Source of the DNA: Neurospora intermedia
Taxonomy: Eukaryota > Ascomycota > Sordariomycetes > Sordariales > Sordariaceae
Direction of reading: 5' to 3'
Length of the DNA stretch: 64,000 bases
Assembly (NCBI GenBank): GCA_037102815.1
Contig: BTPP01000004.1
Span: 2,542,001 to 2,606,000, forward strand
In this document: piece after piece, positions 12,198 to 22,790 of the stretch
Position numbering within the stretch: the first letter of the stretch is position 1
How the letters are laid out: each line of letters begins with the position of its first letter
Translations under genes and position numbers: made by a program
Notes under the pieces: generated by a model
What the model was told of the DNA's origin: nothing
Databases searched by the model: none
Seen by the model: only the letters and a program-made list of their open reading frames with translations

Positions 12198-13520
12198 GGC
12201 GAATTGTGTGTGGTTGTATGTGTGGACGGACGTATAAGGAAAGTGTAGCACCACACGCCCACGTTAACGACGACGACGGGGAGTCTTCCGGCCTTGGACG
12301 GGACTGGCGCAGGCGCTGGAGCAATCGGTCGGTCGGTCGGTCGGTCGGTCGGTCGGTCGAGGAAGCCGGGTGTTGGTGGTCGCGTTTCGAGGTGTTGGGG
12401 TTTAGGTATACAGGTAGGCGGCAGGCAGGCGCGGAGACGGGGGAATCTGGAAACGGAACGGGACGGGGCTGCTCGCGCGCACGCCTGGAGCAGCAAGCAA
12501 GTCGAGTCGGATCGCGGAGGTCGGGACGGGACTCGGGGCTCACAACATTTTTTGGGTCCGTTAGGTTTCCACCAATTCGGGCCCTCCAATGCGCGGGAGT
12601 TGTGGGGAGGTGGGCTTTTGCCTGCCGGAGCTACCTAGTGTACATAGTAAAGCGGGCTGAATCCCTGTCGTCCAAAGCTCCGCGCGGGACCAGCTCTTAC
12701 ACTAAGGTACATATCTCGTGTAAACAATCCTGCTCCTGCGTTTTGACAGGTTCCCTGGATCCAAATCGACAAGCTTTGGGGTTCATCCGAGATAAGCCTA
12801 CCTTCCAGTCATGTGGTTGAGGTCGGGGTAGCTTTGTTTTTGGCCGTGTGCTCAAGCTCAACAACAGTCGGGTCTTGGATATCCAAGAGAGCCGGTCGGC
12901 ACTTTGCCGGATCCTCCTCCCATGTAATCAACTTACACACAAGACGGGACATCTGTTGCAAGGAACCGAGACTACTTGTTCGCTCTTGAACTCAAGACTG
13001 GGGAACGGCCTGCAACCGGTGCGTTAGACTTACAGCATAATCACTTTTGTTCGCCATTTAGCAGTTCACTTCAGTCATCGTGGCAACACGGAATCAGCTT
13101 TGTTACGCTAGTAGCTAAGTTGTATATGATCTTTGCACTTTACGCAGAAGGAGAGTACCATATGTAGTGTGTGTCAAGCATCAGGGCTAATGTAAACACG
13201 ATTTTGATTCCCACTATATCTTCAGAATCAATTCTCGGCCTTCGCCGTTCTTTTAGATACATCATGTCTACCTCATAAGAATCATAACATCTTTCGTTTC
13301 ATATCATGTAACATACCTAAACATACATGCCCCAAACTCCAAATGCAAAATGTGCATGCTTTAAACCCCGAAGGCTATTCCATTTTCGAATTCCTCAATT
13401 CATGATACCAAATTTTCGTCTCCCTAACACTCGGGGTGTCCACGATTAACTTCTTTACTAATCCTCCTAGTCTACCTCTACGTCGCCGGGCATGGCTGAG
13501 TCATCTTTCCTGTTAGACAT
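12198..13520. other. Upstream region of mL67 and 3' flank of hsp98
   Basis: It contains the mL67 promoter with a TCGG tetranucleotide array (listed separately). The hsp98-proximal half is AT-richer and has no convincing frame. The 215-codon plus-strand frame at 12173-12820 runs through the repeat and looks spurious. Confidence 0.45.
12325..12359. repeat. (TCGG)n tetranucleotide array, about 8.75 copies
   Basis: Uninterrupted TCGG units about 130 bp upstream of the mL67 start codon. On either strand the array would be in, or next to, the promoter or leader of the minus-strand gene. Such arrays change length by slippage. Confidence 0.95.
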
Positions 13521-16304
13521 CTAGTCGTCGTAAAGATCCTCATCCATCTCAGATTCCGGCGCAACCTCGTCAACTGCGTCTTCCTCATCCAACATCATTT
13601 CGTCGTCCTCATCATTGACCTCGGGATGGTTGGGAAGGACCGTAATCTTGCCGTCTTGGACGACAACCCTGGCAACCTCACCGTCGCGGATGCTGCCACG
13701 GAGGATCAGAACGGCCAAGCGGTTCAGAACCTCCTTCTCAAGCACACGTTGCAGTGGTCTAGCGCCATAAGCTGGCGAGTAACCAAGAGCACCCAGCTTG
13801 TCTTTGGCTTCTTCCGACACCTCGATTTTGACATTGCGATCGTTGTCTTGGAGCCGCTTCTGGATTTCCGCAATGCGTAGCTCGACAATCTTGCGGATCT
13901 CGCGACGAGTGAGACGGTTGAAGATGACAATTGAGCTGATACGGTTGAGGAACTCGGGAAGGAAGTAGTTGCGCAGGGCGTTCATGACAAGCTCGCGAGT
14001 GGTTGGATCAATCTTGCCATCCTTGGCGTTGGGACGAGAAAGGTACTCAGCACCCAAGTTAGACGTCATGACAACGATGCAGTTCCTGGCATCAACGACT
14101 CTGCCTTGACCATCCGTGATACGGCCGTCATCCATGAGCTGTAGCAGAACGGTCAAGACCTCCTTGGCTGCCTTTTCAACCTCGTCAAAGAGAAGGATGG
14201 AGAACGGCTTGCGACGAAGGGCCTCAGTCAGCTGGCCACCAGAGTCGTGACCAACGTAGCCGGGAGGAGCACCAATCATGCGGCTGAGAGAGTGACGCTC
14301 CTGATACTCGGACATGTCGAAACGGATCATGGCCTTAGGATCATCAAACAGGAACTCGGCAAGAGCCTTTGTGAGCAAAGTCTTACCGGTACCCGAAGGA
14401 CCGCAGAACAGGAAGCTGGGAGGCTGGTTAGGGTTGGAGAGACCCGACCGCTGCAGTCTGATGGCGTTAGATACAGACTGAACGGCCTCCTTCTGACCGA
14501 CAACAATCTTGCTGAGATGCTTCTCCATGTGCAAAAGCTTCTCCTTCTCGCTGGTCTTGAGGCGTGTGACGGGAATACCGGTCCACCGTGCTACAATCTC
14601 GTTGATCTGATCAGGACCAACGACGTCGGTGATCATGGCACCACCGGTTTCGGCCGCAGCGGCGTTGAGCGCAGCGTCAGCCGCAGCCTTTTCTTTCTCG
14701 AGCCTCTTGATTACTGCCTCCTGCTCGGGGATGGCGTAATACTGAAGATCAGCAGCACGGCTGTGATCTCCCATTCTGCTAGCCTCTTCGGCCTTTTGTC
14801 TCAAGCTCTCAAGCTTCATCCTGGCTTCCTGGAGAGCCTTGGCTCTCTGTTTCTCCTGTTCGTATTTCTCACGGAGGGGCCTGAGCTCCTCCTCCACGTT
14901 CTCGGCATCCTTCTTCGCCTGCTCAAGACGAGCCTTGGAAGCCTCATCCTTCTCGCGAGACAAGGCGTGGATCTCAATCTTGAGCTGACGCAACTTGCGC
15001 TCCAGGGAATCGATGATCTCGGGCTGCGATTCTCGAGCGACTCTGACTGCAGCAGCCGCCTCGTCGATCAAATCGATAGCCGAATCAGGAAGTCTGCGGG
15101 AAGTGAGGTAGCGGGCCGCAAGATTTGCAGCGGCCACAATGGCAGCATCGGAAATAGTGACACCATGGTGCACCTCGTACTTCTCCTTGAGACCACGTAG
15201 AATGGAAATTGTCTCAGAAACGGAAGGCTCCTTGACAATGACCTGCTGGAAACGACGTTCAAAGGCAGCATCCTTTTCGATGTACTTGCGGTACTCGGCC
15301 AGGGTGGTAGCGCCAATGCAGTGAAGCTGACCACGGGCGAGCATTGGCTTCAAAAGGTTGGCCGCATCCATGCCACCTTCTCCAGACGCGCCAGCGCCCA
15401 TGAGCAAATGGATTTCATCGATGAAAAGGATGATCATCTCCTTGGACTCGGAGATCTCCTTCAGAACTCCCTTCATGCGCTCTTCAAACTCACCCCTGTA
15501 CTTGCTACCGGCCACCAGGGCACCGACATCAAGAGACAGAAGCTTGCAGTTGGCCAGATTGTCGGGCACATCAGCGTTGACGATGCGCTGAGCGAGACCC
15601 TCAACGACGGTAGTCTTACCGACACCAGGCTCACCGATAAGGACAGGGTTGTTCTTGGTACGACGAGAAAGAATACGGATGACTCTCCGAATTTCCTCCT
15701 CACGACCAATGACGGGATCAATCTTGCCTTCCCTGGCCATGGCAGTCATATCAATGGTGAACTTGGCGAGATTCTCGTGCTCCTCTTCAGTGTCGGCATT
15801 GCGAGAGTCGACGCGCTTGGTACCGCGAATGGCCTGGATAGCATCGGTAACGAGCTTTGGCTTGGGAATGTTGGCCTCCTTGAGCGCATTCATGATCGAG
15901 GGCTCCTCGGCCAGGGCTGTGATAAGATGGTCGACGGCAATGTATGTGTCTTTTTGCGTCTTCTGTAGCTCGTTGGCCTTGCGCAGGACGGTATGGAAGG
16001 AAGGAGCCATCGAGACATGGTCGGGAGGAGGGTCTTGGCTGGGGAGGCGGACGAGGGCCTTCTTGAGGGCGCGGTCGAACAGCTGGGGATCGCCATGGGC
16101 TCTCTCAATGACTTGGCGGAAGAGAGAGCTGGTTGCCCCGGCTGGTGCATTTTGCTGGTCCTTGCTCGGATCTGGGAGAGGGTCGAGAAGCGCAACTGCC
16201 AGGTGAACGGGGAGGAGTTGCGAGTGGGCGTATTGCTCTGCCAGGGCCATGGCATCCTCCAATGCCTTCTTGGCCCGGTCTGTAAATTCCATTTTCGACG
16301 TCAT
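13521..16304 (-). CDS. hsp98: Hsp98, ClpB/Hsp104-type disaggregase
   Basis: Intronless 927-residue Hsp100. An N-terminal Clp-N repeat domain (to ~150) precedes AAA-1 with Walker A GEPGVGKT (~225) and Walker [15 protein letters not shown] coiled-coil middle domain (~410-530, [14 protein letters not shown] and following) separates it from AAA-2 with Walker A GPSGTGKT (~630), Walker [11 protein letters not shown] and the pore loop GYVGHDSGG. The tail is very acidic, ending EMDEDLYDD. The length and sequence agree with Neurospora Hsp98. By family, a hexamer in cytosol and nucleus that threads aggregated proteins through its pore with Hsp70, giving thermotolerance; transcription should be heat induced, but I saw no convincing array of heat-shock elements upstream. 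The leader has a (GT)15 tract, and an RIP-mutated transposon begins 423 bp upstream of the start. Confidence 0.97.
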   Translation of the reverse strand: MTSKMEFTDRAKKALEDAMALAEQYAHSQLLPVHLAVALLDPLPDPSKDQQNAPAGATSSLFRQVIERAHGDPQLFDRALKKALVRLPSQDPPPDHVSMAPSFHTVLRKANELQKTQKDTYIAVDHLITALAEEPSIMNALKEANIPKPKLVTDAIQAIRGTKRVDSRNADTEEEHENLAKFTIDMTAMAREGKIDPVIGREEEIRRVIRILSRRTKNNPVLIGEPGVGKTTVVEGLAQRIVNADVPDNLANCKLLSLDVGALVAGSKYRGEFEERMKGVLKEISESKEMIILFIDEIHLLMGAGASGEGGMDAANLLKPMLARGQLHCIGATTLAEYRKYIEKDAAFERRFQQVIVKEPSVSETISILRGLKEKYEVHHGVTISDAAIVAAANLAARYLTSRRLPDSAIDLIDEAAAAVRVARESQPEIIDSLERKLRQLKIEIHALSREKDEASKARLEQAKKDAENVEEELRPLREKYEQEKQRAKALQEARMKLESLRQKAEEASRMGDHSRAADLQYYAIPEQEAVIKRLEKEKAAADAALNAAAAETGGAMITDVVGPDQINEIVARWTGIPVTRLKTSEKEKLLHMEKHLSKIVVGQKEAVQSVSNAIRLQRSGLSNPNQPPSFLFCGPSGTGKTLLTKALAEFLFDDPKAMIRFDMSEYQERHSLSRMIGAPPGYVGHDSGGQLTEALRRKPFSILLFDEVEKAAKEVLTVLLQLMDDGRITDGQGRVVDARNCIVVMTSNLGAEYLSRPNAKDGKIDPTTRELVMNALRNYFLPEFLNRISSIVIFNRLTRREIRKIVELRIAEIQKRLQDNDRNVKIEVSEEAKDKLGALGYSPAYGARPLQRVLEKEVLNRLAVLILRGSIRDGEVARVVVQDGKITVLPNHPEVNDEDDEMMLDEEDAVDEVAPESEMDEDLYDD

Positions 16305-16368
16305 GATGAATTAGTGTGCGAGACTCTGTTGGTCCCTATAGAATTTGTGTGGTGTTGTGTTTCGAATT

Positions 16369-16405
<37 letters not shown>

Positions 16406-16726
16406 CGTGTGTTATTGTTGATGTACAAAAGAAATCGCGGAAATGTTGAGATGAAGCTGGTGTGACGTGAGGCTTCACTCTTGATGTATATCTTGGAGAA
16501 GAAAAGAACAATTGTGTTTGGGGTATCTCTTAGTAGACTTTTGTGTTTTGATCTGGGGAACAAACAAAGAATCGCTGACGGGGGGGAGAGGTCAGAAGGA
16601 GTGTAATTTATTCGTGAGCCTTGGTGGGGAGAGAAGTCGCGAGTTGATGCCCGAGCTGGCCGTGCAAGAGCAAGTGGGATGAGTATTCACCTCTAGCTGC
16701 TTCTCGATGGTCCTCGCAGCCTGTCG
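16305..16726. promoter_or_regulatory. hsp98 upstream region
   Basis: Only 422 bp separate the hsp98 start codon from the transposon end, so the whole proximal promoter and leader must sit here unless they reach into the element. It has GA-rich patches (e.g. gagaagaaaagaac near 16496) but no clean three-unit nGAAn/nTTCn heat-shock element. Confidence 0.45.
16371..16400. repeat. (GT)15 dinucleotide microsatellite
   Basis: A pure GT run followed by gcgtgcgtgtg, about 65 bp upstream of the hsp98 start. It probably lies in the transcribed leader. It resembles in composition the GT/CA core of the nearby transposon ends but is not flanked by the rest of that repeat. Confidence 0.95.
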
Positions 16727-16790
16727 TTCCCACACTCAATCGCCTGTGCAGTCTTGGCAAGAGGTGTGTGCGTGCACACACACACACACC
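16727..16790 (+). repeat. Left terminal inverted repeat of copy 1
   Basis: About 64 bp running TTCCCACACTCAATCGCC, then CTGTGCAGTCTTGGCAAGAG, then a GTGTGTGCGTGCACAC core with a CA run of 7. Its reverse complement is at the right end. It keeps many CpA steps, unlike the interior. Confidence 0.93.
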
Positions 16791-17059
16791 GCATTTGACA
16801 AATCTGGCCATTTGATATCGCTTTATACGATTCAACTCAATCGTTTAATATTGAAATCTAGCTAAAACTAGTGCAAAAAGTCGATATTTTAATACTCTAC
16901 GTCGTATAATTATCTATTTTAATATTTACATTATCTTTTGAACCGTTATCGATATAGTACGCTATCCTAATACCTGCTAAAAAGTATTAATAATTATAAT
17001 ATTAATAAATAACGAATATTTTAACAACGTTATTAAGATTGCTAGTATAAGCGTAAGGA

Positions 17060-18079
17060 GTGCGTAGAAATATAAACGTACTTTATCGGATATTAGTAAG
17101 GTATTTCTACCGTCGCGAACTCCCCAAAATACTAGAAAGCTTCTTATATAGGCATTTAAGGTACATTATATACAATATTACTTTCTATACTTTATTAATT
17201 GTAATTAATATTATAAAGGAAATTATAAACCTCCTTGTATTGAAACCCGATTTATATTTCGATAAGATTTGTACTTTTTTAGCCAACGAGTACAACGTAT
17301 ATATTTCGATTAAGACTATACGGTAGTACCTTCGATAGAATAAGTAGAAGAAGAAGCGATTTTATATAAAAGTATTATAATAATCCCTTATATTAGTAGT
17401 TGAGTAGATAGTAAAGATCTCTTTATTTATTGCGGAAATATTTGTATTTTGTAACGAGTTTGGTATAGACCGAAGGGACGGCGTTCGTCGTATTAGTTGG
17501 GTACCCCGCAACGCTATTACGACGGTATTAAGTAAATTTGTACGTAGTATATAGTATTACTTTTTCCTAATTATTATAATAGATAAACTATTCGATATAC
17601 TAATATTTAGAAGTATAACAAACTTAGCTAGGGTTTGGGATTGGATAGTGAAATGCCTATTCCTTAAAATGAATTTATTTCCCGGTCGTAATAATATTTT
17701 AGTATTAGATAATACTAGTTAGTACTCCCGTACCGAATTCTAGTATACGTATAATTAGAAGGGGGTTTTATTGTAGTATTTACTACCGTATTTTCCCGAA
17801 TTTAATTTTATTAAAGTATATTTTAGTAATTTTAAACGGTAATTTAAGCGGGTATATTATAACGAGGGTAGTAATAAAATGTTAAATAACGATTTTATTA
17901 TATTTTTTAAGCGACTAGCGTAGGATGTAGGGTATAGAGTATAATAAATCCGTAGTTATTTTAAAAATACAAAGCTAGTAATAGAACAATTTAACAATAT
18001 TAATAAAGAGTATAGGGAGTTGTATATTAACGAGCTAGTCGAATATAGAGAGACGGGTATTATATTTGGGCGGCGGTAG
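17060..18079 (+). pseudogene. Degenerate Tc1/mariner-type transposase, copy 1
   Basis: The longest clean piece (17060-17326, 88 residues) ends KPDLYFDKICTFLANEYNV, matching the second helix-turn-helix of IS630/Tc1/mariner transposases found in fungi (typically KPDLYLDEI..L). Downstream, across stops and frame changes, come a relic of the first catalytic aspartate block near 17450-17480 (followed by IDRRDGVRRI), the second block NNILVLDNTS near 17693-17718, and the PYFPEFNFIKVYF block near 17786-17825, which corresponds to the usual Y-P-x-F-N-P-I-E third acidic site. The order and spacing fit a DDE transposase. It is not functional as it stands. Confidence 0.75.
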
Positions 18080-18123
18080 AGAGTGTAGGTAGGAGTAATG
18101 GATTTATAAGTATTAAATTAAGT

Positions 18124-18215
18124 TGTATACTAAAAATGCTAGAAATGCCATAAATGCTAGAAGTACTAAAAATGCTATAAATACTAGAAGTACTAGAAGT
18201 GCTAGAAGTATTATA
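18124..18215 (+). repeat. Short tandem repeat between the two transposon genes, copy 1
   Basis: A run of about nine imperfect 9-10-bp units based on atgctagaa/agtactaga. The same stretch is present, more degraded, in copy 2 (about 40430-40495). It lies between the ends of the two convergent coding relics. Confidence 0.7.
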
Positions 18216-18309
18216 AATTGTATTTATTTATATAATAATGCTAAAATGCTAGAAACCCCCCTCTTTCGCTATAAATCAATTCGTAATATCGTTATCCCTC
18301 GTTGGGACC

Positions 18310-20864
18310 GTTAGTAGTAGTATTACCTACTATAGAGGCGAGAGCTCTAGTAACGCCGTATTCGAGTATAGTATTGAATTGCGGGTTTGGAGTATATATT
18401 GGTTAGTTAAGTTACGGTAATGGGGGTTAGAAGGTATATTTACTATAGTTTAATTGCGTTGCTAGTGCCGTATATTTAGTTTTAAGAAAGTTTTTAATAC
18501 CGTCCTTAAATACTATATAAAAGTCGTAGTTAAACCCTAACTTCGTAAATTATTTTACTAGTTACTCTCTAAGTGCGAATATATCGGACGGCGCCTCTTT
18601 ATTCCAGAGTTTATTCTTTAAAGCAAATAGAATTCTATATATTAGTATTACTTAGGTTAATAATCCAATATAGTAACGCTTGTAGAACGTTTTAAAGAAT
18701 TTAGTAATGATTTTTTTAGCCGGCCGATTGGACGGGGTAGGGGGTGGTAGTAATAAACGAAGATTGAGAGTTGAGGGTACGGGCGGATATAGTATAAATA
18801 ATTCTCTAATTTCTACTAGGGATTCTCTAGTCTCTTCTTTACTTTCGTCCTCCTTATCCGCTATTAACGGCAATACAATTAATAGCGGTACCGGTAGCTA
18901 AATAGAGACTATAATTATTATAGAGATAGGAAGAGGGTTAGCGTTAGTATTAGCGCGCTTAGTAGTAAGAGTTTCGCAGTTGGTCGGGTACCTATAGAAT
19001 ACGGTAGTAAAATATTCTAATAGTATATACGAATTAATAGTTACCGCTTTACTTAGTAGGGGGAGAGCGTCCGCTATATTATAGTTATAATTACTAGCGA
19101 TTGCTAAATTAGTAATAGAGCTGTTAGTAGTATAGGGTAATTGGATTTAGGGGTATAGAAAGTAGAGAGGGAAGTACTAGTATAGTAATAGGTATAATAG
19201 GTATAGAGGAGGAGGGTATAGTTAGTATAGACTTTTAAAATTGTCCTTCTTTAATATAATTTATAGTAAATTATTTATAGTTTCTATATTAGTATTACTA
19301 TTACTATTATTAATATTATTAATAATATTAATATTAATCGGTAGATTATCGCCTCCTCCCTTACATTTATTACTATTATTATTAGTACTAGAGGCGGTTA
19401 CTACTTTATTACTTAGTATATTTCGTATTAATTTAAATAGTAGGCTAATTACTATAACCTTCCCTAACGATATAGTACATACCTATTTACTTATATTTTT
19501 AACATTAAAGTTATAATAGGTTATATTCCTATTTATAATATAGTATATCTAATACTTAATAACCTTATTATAATTCTTATACTTATAATTAAAATTATAC
19601 GCCTATACCTATACTAACTCCTAATATACGGTACCGTATAACTTTACCCCCGTACACTCCTTTTGCTACCGGTCTTCCTCCAAATTCTTCTCAACTTCTA
19701 CTAATATAGTATTTGTTGTAACGTACTTAGACTTCTTAGTACCGGTTAGAGTCTGTAACCCTTATAACGATAGTGTATTAACCGTTTATAAGGTTAGGGT
19801 AATAAAAGGATTAATTAAACTACGAGAGGGGGTAGGAGTAGAAGGTATATTACTATAAGAGGATAGGGTAGCGGGTATTTTACTAGCGGGCGGGTCGACC
19901 AACCGAAATTTGAATAATATAGTAAAATAGTAGTATTAGTTAATATAATAGAAGTACGATTTTATAATAGTCTTATATTTAAAATTATTATACCCGTTAT
20001 AAAAATCCTTCCTAGAGATAGTTTTATTATATATAATAACCCGGGCGTAGCGGTTATTGTAAACAGCGGCGGTATATATAACGTTGTATAAAGCGATTAA
20101 CTACTTTATCCCTACAGTTATATTATTATTAATAATATTTTATATATAATTTTACTATACATATATAATCTCTCTAAATAGTAACGTCCTAAACTACTAT
20201 TTATAGAGTTCGCTATTATCTTATTCGACCTCAACTTTTCGAAATAAATTAAGGTCTTTAATAGGGGGTAGTTTATTACGGCTAGCAGTAATATATAAAC
20301 CGACTATATTAAATTAGACTTATATTAAATTAGGGTATTAAGGATACGGCGGTAGCGGTAGCGGTATTAGAGCGACCGGTTTACGGGTAGCGCGGGGCTG
20401 GGCCGGTAGCATTAAAGTAGTTAGTTTAGTCGGGGAAGCTATATCGCCGTCGTTATCGTCCAATAGACAAAATAAAGTATTAAGAGCCCGCTTCTTAGGA
20501 ATAAGACGGACGGAGAATTATTATTCGATTTCATTATCGTCGCTAGAATCCTCATTGCTACTAGAAATTTTAATAAGTATTGCAGGTTTAGGGGGGGACG
20601 ACGGTAATTTTAGAATTAATTCTAACTCTAATTCTAGCGCAGTAGCCTTCCCCTTCTTAATAATAGTCTTTTTAACAGTAGCCTTCTTAATAGCGGCCTT
20701 CTTAGTAATAATTTTAATAAGAATAGCCTTCTTCTTAGGTAGAATAGTTTTAGGGATAATTTTAATAGACTACTCGGCTTTACAACTCTTCTTTCTAGGG
20801 CGGAAGGAGGCGCGTTATAGAATTATTAGAATTATTAGGCTAGGATCTTCCTAATTTTAACCAT
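18310..20864 (-). pseudogene. Unrecognised second transposon gene, degenerate, copy 1
   Basis: On the minus strand several long open stretches line up in order: a Lys-rich N-terminal part (KKAAIKKATVKKT) around 20640-20730; a piece containing LPAQPRATRKPVALIPL around 20370-20430; a central Tyr/Ile-rich part with NRYARVIIYNKTISRKDFYNG around 20000-20060 and FKFRLVDPPASK near 19880-19920; and a C-terminal part (18652-18873) with ELFILYPPVPSTLNLRL. The same order is preserved in copy 2, so it was a real gene of the element. I do not recognise the family. It may be an accessory transposition protein or cargo. Confidence 0.55.
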
Positions 20865-21072
20865 CGTCGAAGTAGACTATTGGCGCGCCACTTCGAGTAC
20901 GGGATTGCTTTACGCCAGCGGGTTTTAAATTGAGGATTATTTTGGAAGGTATTATTGCGATGGATTTAATTAATTACTAGTGTTTTGATTACTTTGCACG
21001 TTGAAATAGCTTCAAAATGATATAGAAATTGTTGTAAAATGATGAATTTTGACGAAGTTGTACAATACAGAA

Positions 21073-21146
21073 GTGCGGTGTGTGTGTGTGTGTGTGTGCA
21101 CGCACACACCTCTTGCCAAGACTGCACAGGCGATTGAGTGTGGGAA
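21073..21146 (-). repeat. Right terminal inverted repeat of copy 1
   Basis: The reverse complement of the left end: GCGG, a TG run of 10, CACGCACACACC, then TCTTGCCAAGACTGCACAGG and CGATTGAGTGTGGGAA. The dinucleotide run is longer than in the left end, consistent with slippage in a microsatellite embedded in the repeat. Confidence 0.93.
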
Positions 21147-22790
21147 CGCAAGTAGAGGTAGCTGTGCGGGCGGGCGCACGGGAAGCGACGACATCATAGT
21201 GACAGGCAAGCAGGCTGCCCGCAGGGGAACGAAGCGACTCGAACCTTCAGCGGTCTTCCTGTCACCATATACTGGCTGCTGTTCGGGCATGAGGGGTATA
21301 AAGTGGGTACCTAGGGGGCGGGGCACATGGAAGCTTTCCAGTGGGGTCCGCGCTTTCGGACTGTCTCTCCCGTGTCTCCGTCATCGCAGTACCTGCATCG
21401 ACCTGACTGCAACCAGAGAGGATTGGCGAGACCCAAACAGTTGGACATTACTGCAATGCTTCTTTTCACTTCCGTCTTCTCCTACTACTAGTAATTCTTC
21501 ACTGTTGATTTTTCTCTTCGTTTACGTAAACAACAAGGACGTTCTCTCCCAGTCGAACGAACCACAATGTCGGTATCCTCACACTCCAGCATCTCTTTCT
21601 TACCATACCTTCTCCCATCTACAGGTCTGGCCAAGAAGGCGCAGTAAGGTCTTCGTATTGAATCATATCCACTGCGATTACCGCGTATAGGGGAAGCTCC
21701 TTGCGCATCCGTGATTTCTAGAGATAGTCGAATACGTAATGTTGCGCATCGTGGTGGATTGGGTATCATGAGATGGCTCTGACTGGCGCGCCCAAGGTGA
21801 GCCAGTTTGGTTGGTCGCACTTTATATTCCTTCGAGATGGATGAATTTGGTGCATTCGGTAGTATTCTATACCACGATACTCCCACGTCTCGTTTGCCAC
21901 TATGTAGTCATCAACACCTCCCCACTTGAGAACCTCGGGCAGGAACGGTGAGATTGGTTGAAGAGTCTGAACGGCAATCGATTAACTGTATGCGTGATAT
22001 TAGTTTGGCTTCTTTTTGTGTCAGCAAGAGTTGACGAATAATCCCTCTTTGATGGGTGCAAGGCCATGGCTCGACCCAGTCAGGACCAGAACCACAAGCT
22101 TCCCGGCCACTTCCACCGTCAAGTGGCCTTCTGGTTACGCTTTTGTCAGTTCAACAGCTAGCTTCTTTGCCGCGATACCACTCCGATATGCATTACAATA
22201 TCTGGAAAGGTAACATACACGGTTGATCCTGCCAGCAATTTGGATTACCAGGACCAGGACAATTGAGAAGTCAGCCGGGCTCGCCGCACAGGGAAACAAT
22301 AGTGTAGATGAGGACCGAATCCTGAAAGAGAGTGGGCCGCTGAATACAGCTGGAAATCATTGGCCTCGACTGAGGTTTGTTTCATCCTTCACACCAGAAC
22401 TTGGATAAACGTTGCGATGCAGGAGTTCCCTCTGGAAATATAAACTTCATGGATGTGGCATGGTTACTACTATCCGCTTCAGGTTGTTGTCACTTGCCGG
22501 CCTGTGACAGTGTCGCTAGGGCACGCTGGGGTCGCGCACGGCAAACGTAGGAGCGGGTAAAAGTGGGACTCGGCTATTTTAGCTTCGAGTATCCACTGAA
22601 GCCATTGCATCTAAAGCGGAGAATTAATGGCTTGGCGTCCCCCCATTATCGGAAGAGTGGGTTTCCTTGTCGATAAAAAAAAGTTCTGGCAGAGAAACGC
22701 GGGCGAACCTCCATCGGTTGCGGCCGTCAGCGCTTGGAGATTCCTTCGCATTGCATCACCAACTCCATCAATCCACAACACACCGACAAG
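21147..22790. other. Intergenic region between transposon copy 1 and nip7
   Basis: Returns abruptly to non-RIP base composition. It holds the nip7 promoter at its right end. Frames of up to 213 codons occur on both strands, none with similarity that I can name. A chance 15-base match to the start of small-subunit rRNA lies at 22221-22235. Confidence 0.45.

Larger units (their letters stand above)
16727..21146 (+). mobile_element. Tc1/mariner-like DNA transposon, copy 1 (4,420 bp)
   Basis: Bounded by long inverted repeats beginning TTCCCACACTCAATCGCC. The left end lies next to CG (16725-16726) and the right end is followed by CG (21147-21148), an apparent 2-bp duplication. The interior is AT-rich with many stop codons and very little CpA/TpG, as after RIP. 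It carries two degenerate coding regions pointing towards each other: a transposase relic on the plus strand (about 17060-18079) and an unrecognised relic on the minus strand (about 20864-18310). The same arrangement is in copy 2 at 39027-61051, with mostly C/T and G/A differences. The family call rests on the transposase; the TSD would be atypical for it. Confidence 0.85.

Noticed and set aside
12173-12820. 215-codon plus-strand frame upstream of mL67
   Set aside because: It runs through the TCGG array, which is open in several frames, and has no similarity.
14247-15200. 317-codon plus-strand frame
   Set aside because: It is the antisense of hsp98 coding sequence; strong codon bias on the true strand leaves the opposite frame open.
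16305-16726. Heat-shock elements upstream of hsp98
   Set aside because: Only loose GAA-rich patches; no three alternating nGAAn/nTTCn units in register.
22221-22235. ggttgatcctgccag, identical to the 5' end region of small-subunit rRNA
   Set aside because: The flanking bases do not continue the rRNA match on either side; a 15-base coincidence or an old fragment, not an rRNA gene.
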